Of a stretch of DNA of 6,796 bases, positions 5,455 to 6,796 are shown piece after piece. The number at the start of each line of letters is the position of its first letter. Position 1 is the first letter of the stretch. Source of the stretch: Euryarchaeota archaeon UBA181 (lineage in GTDB: Archaea; Thermoplasmatota; Poseidoniia; Poseidoniales; Thalassarchaeaceae); contig DALI01000017.1 in assembly GCA_002496725.1 (NCBI GenBank), positions 1 to 6,796 on the forward strand. Reading direction: 5' to 3'. Under the pieces are notes generated by a model that made no database searches, had not been told where the DNA came from, and saw only the letters and a program-made list of their open reading frames with translations. Position numbers and translations under genes: made by a program.

Positions 5455-6618
5455 TCAATAGCTATCGAACATTACAGATGAGTCTACGTGCGTTACTAAC
5501 CTTCCCCTGTCTGTAACAGACCCCACTATCTTGGCTCCCTCGATTCTATCTGAAATCCATCTCAAAACCGAGTCCGCCGAATCATTAGAAACAGCGACAA
5601 CCATCCCCATGCCCATGTTGAAAGTCCTATGCATCTCTTTGGAATTCACAGGGCCGTTCTCCGCAAGCCACCTGAACTCAGGATGAACAGGGAGGGGGGA
5701 GTCTATGTGCCAGCCCAGAGACTCGTGTAGACGTAGCAGATTGGACAAACCTCCACCTGTGATGTGAGCGATTGCCCTGATGTCAGAGAGCTGACAGGGC
5801 CCATCTCCCTCCCTGCATTGGGAAATCAAGTCAATCATAGGATCAACATAAATCCTAGTGGGGTTAAGCAAAACTTCTCCTAGGCCGATCTCCCCCTCTG
5901 CCTCTGGAAAGCGCTCTACGTCCCTATTCGGATGGTAAGTATCGAAAGGCGCCGGTTCCCATAAGGATGCACCTATTTTGGATAGGATAGCCCTCACCAA
6001 AGTGTATCCGTTCGAATGTATCCCACTGCTAGGTAACCCAATTAGTAAATCTCCCACTTCCAAATTCTCCCCGGTTATGGCTTCCCCCTGTGGAAACCAC
6101 CCAAGTGCCGTCCCTGACAGATCCAGCTCTCTAACTATGCCAGGGAGAGTAGCAGTCTCTCCTCCAGCCAGAGTAACCCTGGCCCTATTGCATCCCTCAG
6201 AGAGAGAAGCACCCAGTATCGCATGAACTGAGGCATCGGTCTCAGGAGTGGCGATGTAGTCAACGAAAGCCAATGGCTCGGCACCCACACAGATCAAGTC
6301 ATTCACATTCATTGCAATGCAGTCTATACCAACCCCTTCGAGTCTCCCGAGCTCATTAGCAATTTGTAGTTTAGAGCCAACGCCATCAGTAGCCAGAGCT
6401 AGGCAAGAATCTCCGAATTCCACTATCCCTCCAAATCCCCCTGGGAGGGGTACAGGAGCTCCCTTCTGCCCTTTCCTCCTCATTGAATTACTCAGGGACC
6501 CTATCAGGCTCGAGACCGCCTCAGCTTCAGAATCTATGTCTACCCCGCTACTAGCATAGTCCATGGGCGCCCCACTCATGACTCCCCGCAGATGTTCACC
6601 CACATGATATTCACGCAT
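5455..6618 (-). CDS. purM: Phosphoribosylformylglycinamidine cyclo-ligase (AIR synthetase) PurM
   Basis: PurM closes the imidazole ring in purine synthesis, turning FGAM and ATP into aminoimidazole ribotide. From ATG 6618 it has 387 residues, against about 345 in Escherichia coli. Family signatures in order: YASSGVDID (21-29); GGFGGIVEF (60-68); DGVGSKL (78-84) and GIDCIAMNVNDLICVGAEPL (97-116), the ATP and metal site; LAGGETATLPG (150-160); LPSSGIHSNGYTLVR (195-209); LNPTRIYVDP (251-260); AHITGGGLSNLLRL (284-297); and EMHRTFNMGMGMVV (328-341). The start is uncertain: ATG 6579 and ATG 6564 also lie before the conserved YASSGVDID, and none has a well-spaced ribosome-binding site. The reading frame stays open further upstream, but that part encodes an atypical Lys/Arg-rich stretch and includes the A/T-run repeat, so it is probably not coding. 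The gene is followed by trm1 on the same strand. Confidence 0.93.
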   Translation of the reverse strand: MREYHVGEHLRGVMSGAPMDYASSGVDIDSEAEAVSSLIGSLSNSMRRKGQKGAPVPLPGGFGGIVEFGDSCLALATDGVGSKLQIANELGRLEGVGIDCIAMNVNDLICVGAEPLAFVDYIATPETDASVHAILGASLSEGCNRARVTLAGGETATLPGIVRELDLSGTALGWFPQGEAITGENLEVGDLLIGLPSSGIHSNGYTLVRAILSKIGASLWEPAPFDTYHPNRDVERFPEAEGEIGLGEVLLNPTRIYVDPMIDLISQCREGDGPCQLSDIRAIAHITGGGLSNLLRLHESLGWHIDSPLPVHPEFRWLAENGPVNSKEMHRTFNMGMGMVVAVSNDSADSVLRWISDRIEGAKIVGSVTDRGRLVTHVDSSVMFDSY

Positions 6619-6677
6619 GTGCGATTCAAGCGTCCCCCGGGATACACCTAAACAAAAAATCAAGATTAAGAACCGTT

Positions 6678-6715
6678 TTCTCAAAAAACGCCTTTTTTTG
6701 ACTTTTTTTTGAGAA
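6678..6715. repeat. 11-bp perfect inverted repeat with oligo-A/oligo-T runs upstream of purM
   Basis: TTCTCAAAAAA (6678-6688) is matched by its exact reverse complement TTTTTTGAGAA (6705-6715), with 16 bases between. Inside it A6 (6683-6688), CGCC and T7 (6693-6699) form a second, shorter self-complementary element, and T8 (6703-6710) follows. In archaea runs of T act as transcription terminators, so this might stop plus-strand readthrough coming from the purM side. Alternatively it may be a structured part of the purM leader. No function is shown. Confidence 0.6.
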
Positions 6716-6720
6716 TCTCT

Positions 6721-6733
6721 ATAACATATATAC
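6721..6733. promoter_or_regulatory. TATA-box-like element upstream of purM and a right-edge gene
   Basis: ATAACATATATAC is the best TATA-like stretch in the window and is AT-rich on both strands (minus strand GTATATATGTTAT). On the plus strand it would start transcription near 6750-6760, just ahead of the ATG at 6767. On the minus strand it would give purM a leader of about 80 bases containing part of the A/T-run repeat. Either or both uses are possible. Confidence 0.45.
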
Positions 6734-6766
6734 GTCGTCGTGCGGGCACTGGAACGTGAGTTTCTA

Positions 6767-6796
6767 ATGAACAACAACAAGATGATTGCAATGATG
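6767..6796 (+). CDS. Possible start of a plus-strand gene running off the right edge
   Basis: Ten codons are open from ATG 6767 to the window end, reading MNNNKMIAMM. A polar, Asn-rich start with one Lys and then hydrophobic residues is how many archaeal secreted or membrane proteins begin, but ten residues cannot identify a family. Support comes from a TATA-like box about 35 bases upstream and a partial ribosome-binding match, GTGAG (6756-6760), six bases before the ATG. The gene would be divergent from purM. It could equally be chance. Confidence 0.35.
   Translation, partial: MNNNKMIAMM

Noticed and set aside
6619..6780. A 54-codon N-terminal extension of purM in the same frame
   Set aside because: The extension encodes a Lys/Arg-rich run caused by the A/T repeat, has no similarity to PurM, crosses a TATA-like box, and lies well upstream of the conserved start of the family.
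1..6796. Search for CRISPR arrays, tRNA or rRNA genes, insertion sequences, phage or defence genes
   Set aside because: No spaced direct repeats, no cloverleaf-like segment, and no transposase, integrase or nuclease motif was seen; nearly all bases are explained by ordinary genes.

Overview
This is a dense, protein-coding stretch of what looks like an uncultivated euryarchaeal genome, most plausibly a marine Thermoplasmatota lineage such as Marine Group II/III. That placement is an inference. The archaeal case rests on a Trm1-type tRNA (guanine-26) dimethyltransferase, a PAC2-family proteasome-assembly-chaperone homologue, TATA-like boxes about 35 bases upstream of one start, and Shine-Dalgarno-like sequences. 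Two divergent neighbours in the middle, nfuA and moaA, look bacterial in type, which fits the heavy bacterial gene import known in such archaea. No tRNA, rRNA, CRISPR array, insertion sequence or phage-like gene is visible.

Layout from left to right: the 5' end of a minus-strand gene for a small membrane-anchored protein (1-113, cut by the window edge); a hotdog-fold thioesterase (185-601, +); a minus-strand pair made of an unrecognised protein with a winged-helix-like C-terminus (996-1553) followed by a pentapeptide-repeat protein (602-994), whose start lies one base after the upstream stop; a PAC2 family protein (1684-2451, +); the Fe-S carrier NfuA (2452-3069, -); the molybdopterin enzyme MoaA (3097-4095, +); Trm1 (4080-5411, -); the purine-synthesis enzyme PurM (5455-6618, -), probably co-transcribed with Trm1; and a possible start of a plus-strand gene at the right edge (6767 onward).

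The genes are mostly unrelated housekeeping functions: acyl-CoA hydrolysis, Fe-S cluster delivery, molybdenum cofactor synthesis, tRNA modification and purine synthesis. One plausible functional link is nfuA-moaA, because MoaA carries two [4Fe-4S] clusters and NfuA delivers such clusters. The gene strand alternates, and all three convergent junctions are extremely tight: two have zero bases between the stop codons and one overlaps by 16 bases. No stretch longer than 300 bases lacks a gene. I did not find a convincing new multi-gene system. The least-explained parts are the winged-helix/pentapeptide-repeat pair and the oligo-A/oligo-T inverted repeat in the purM upstream region.
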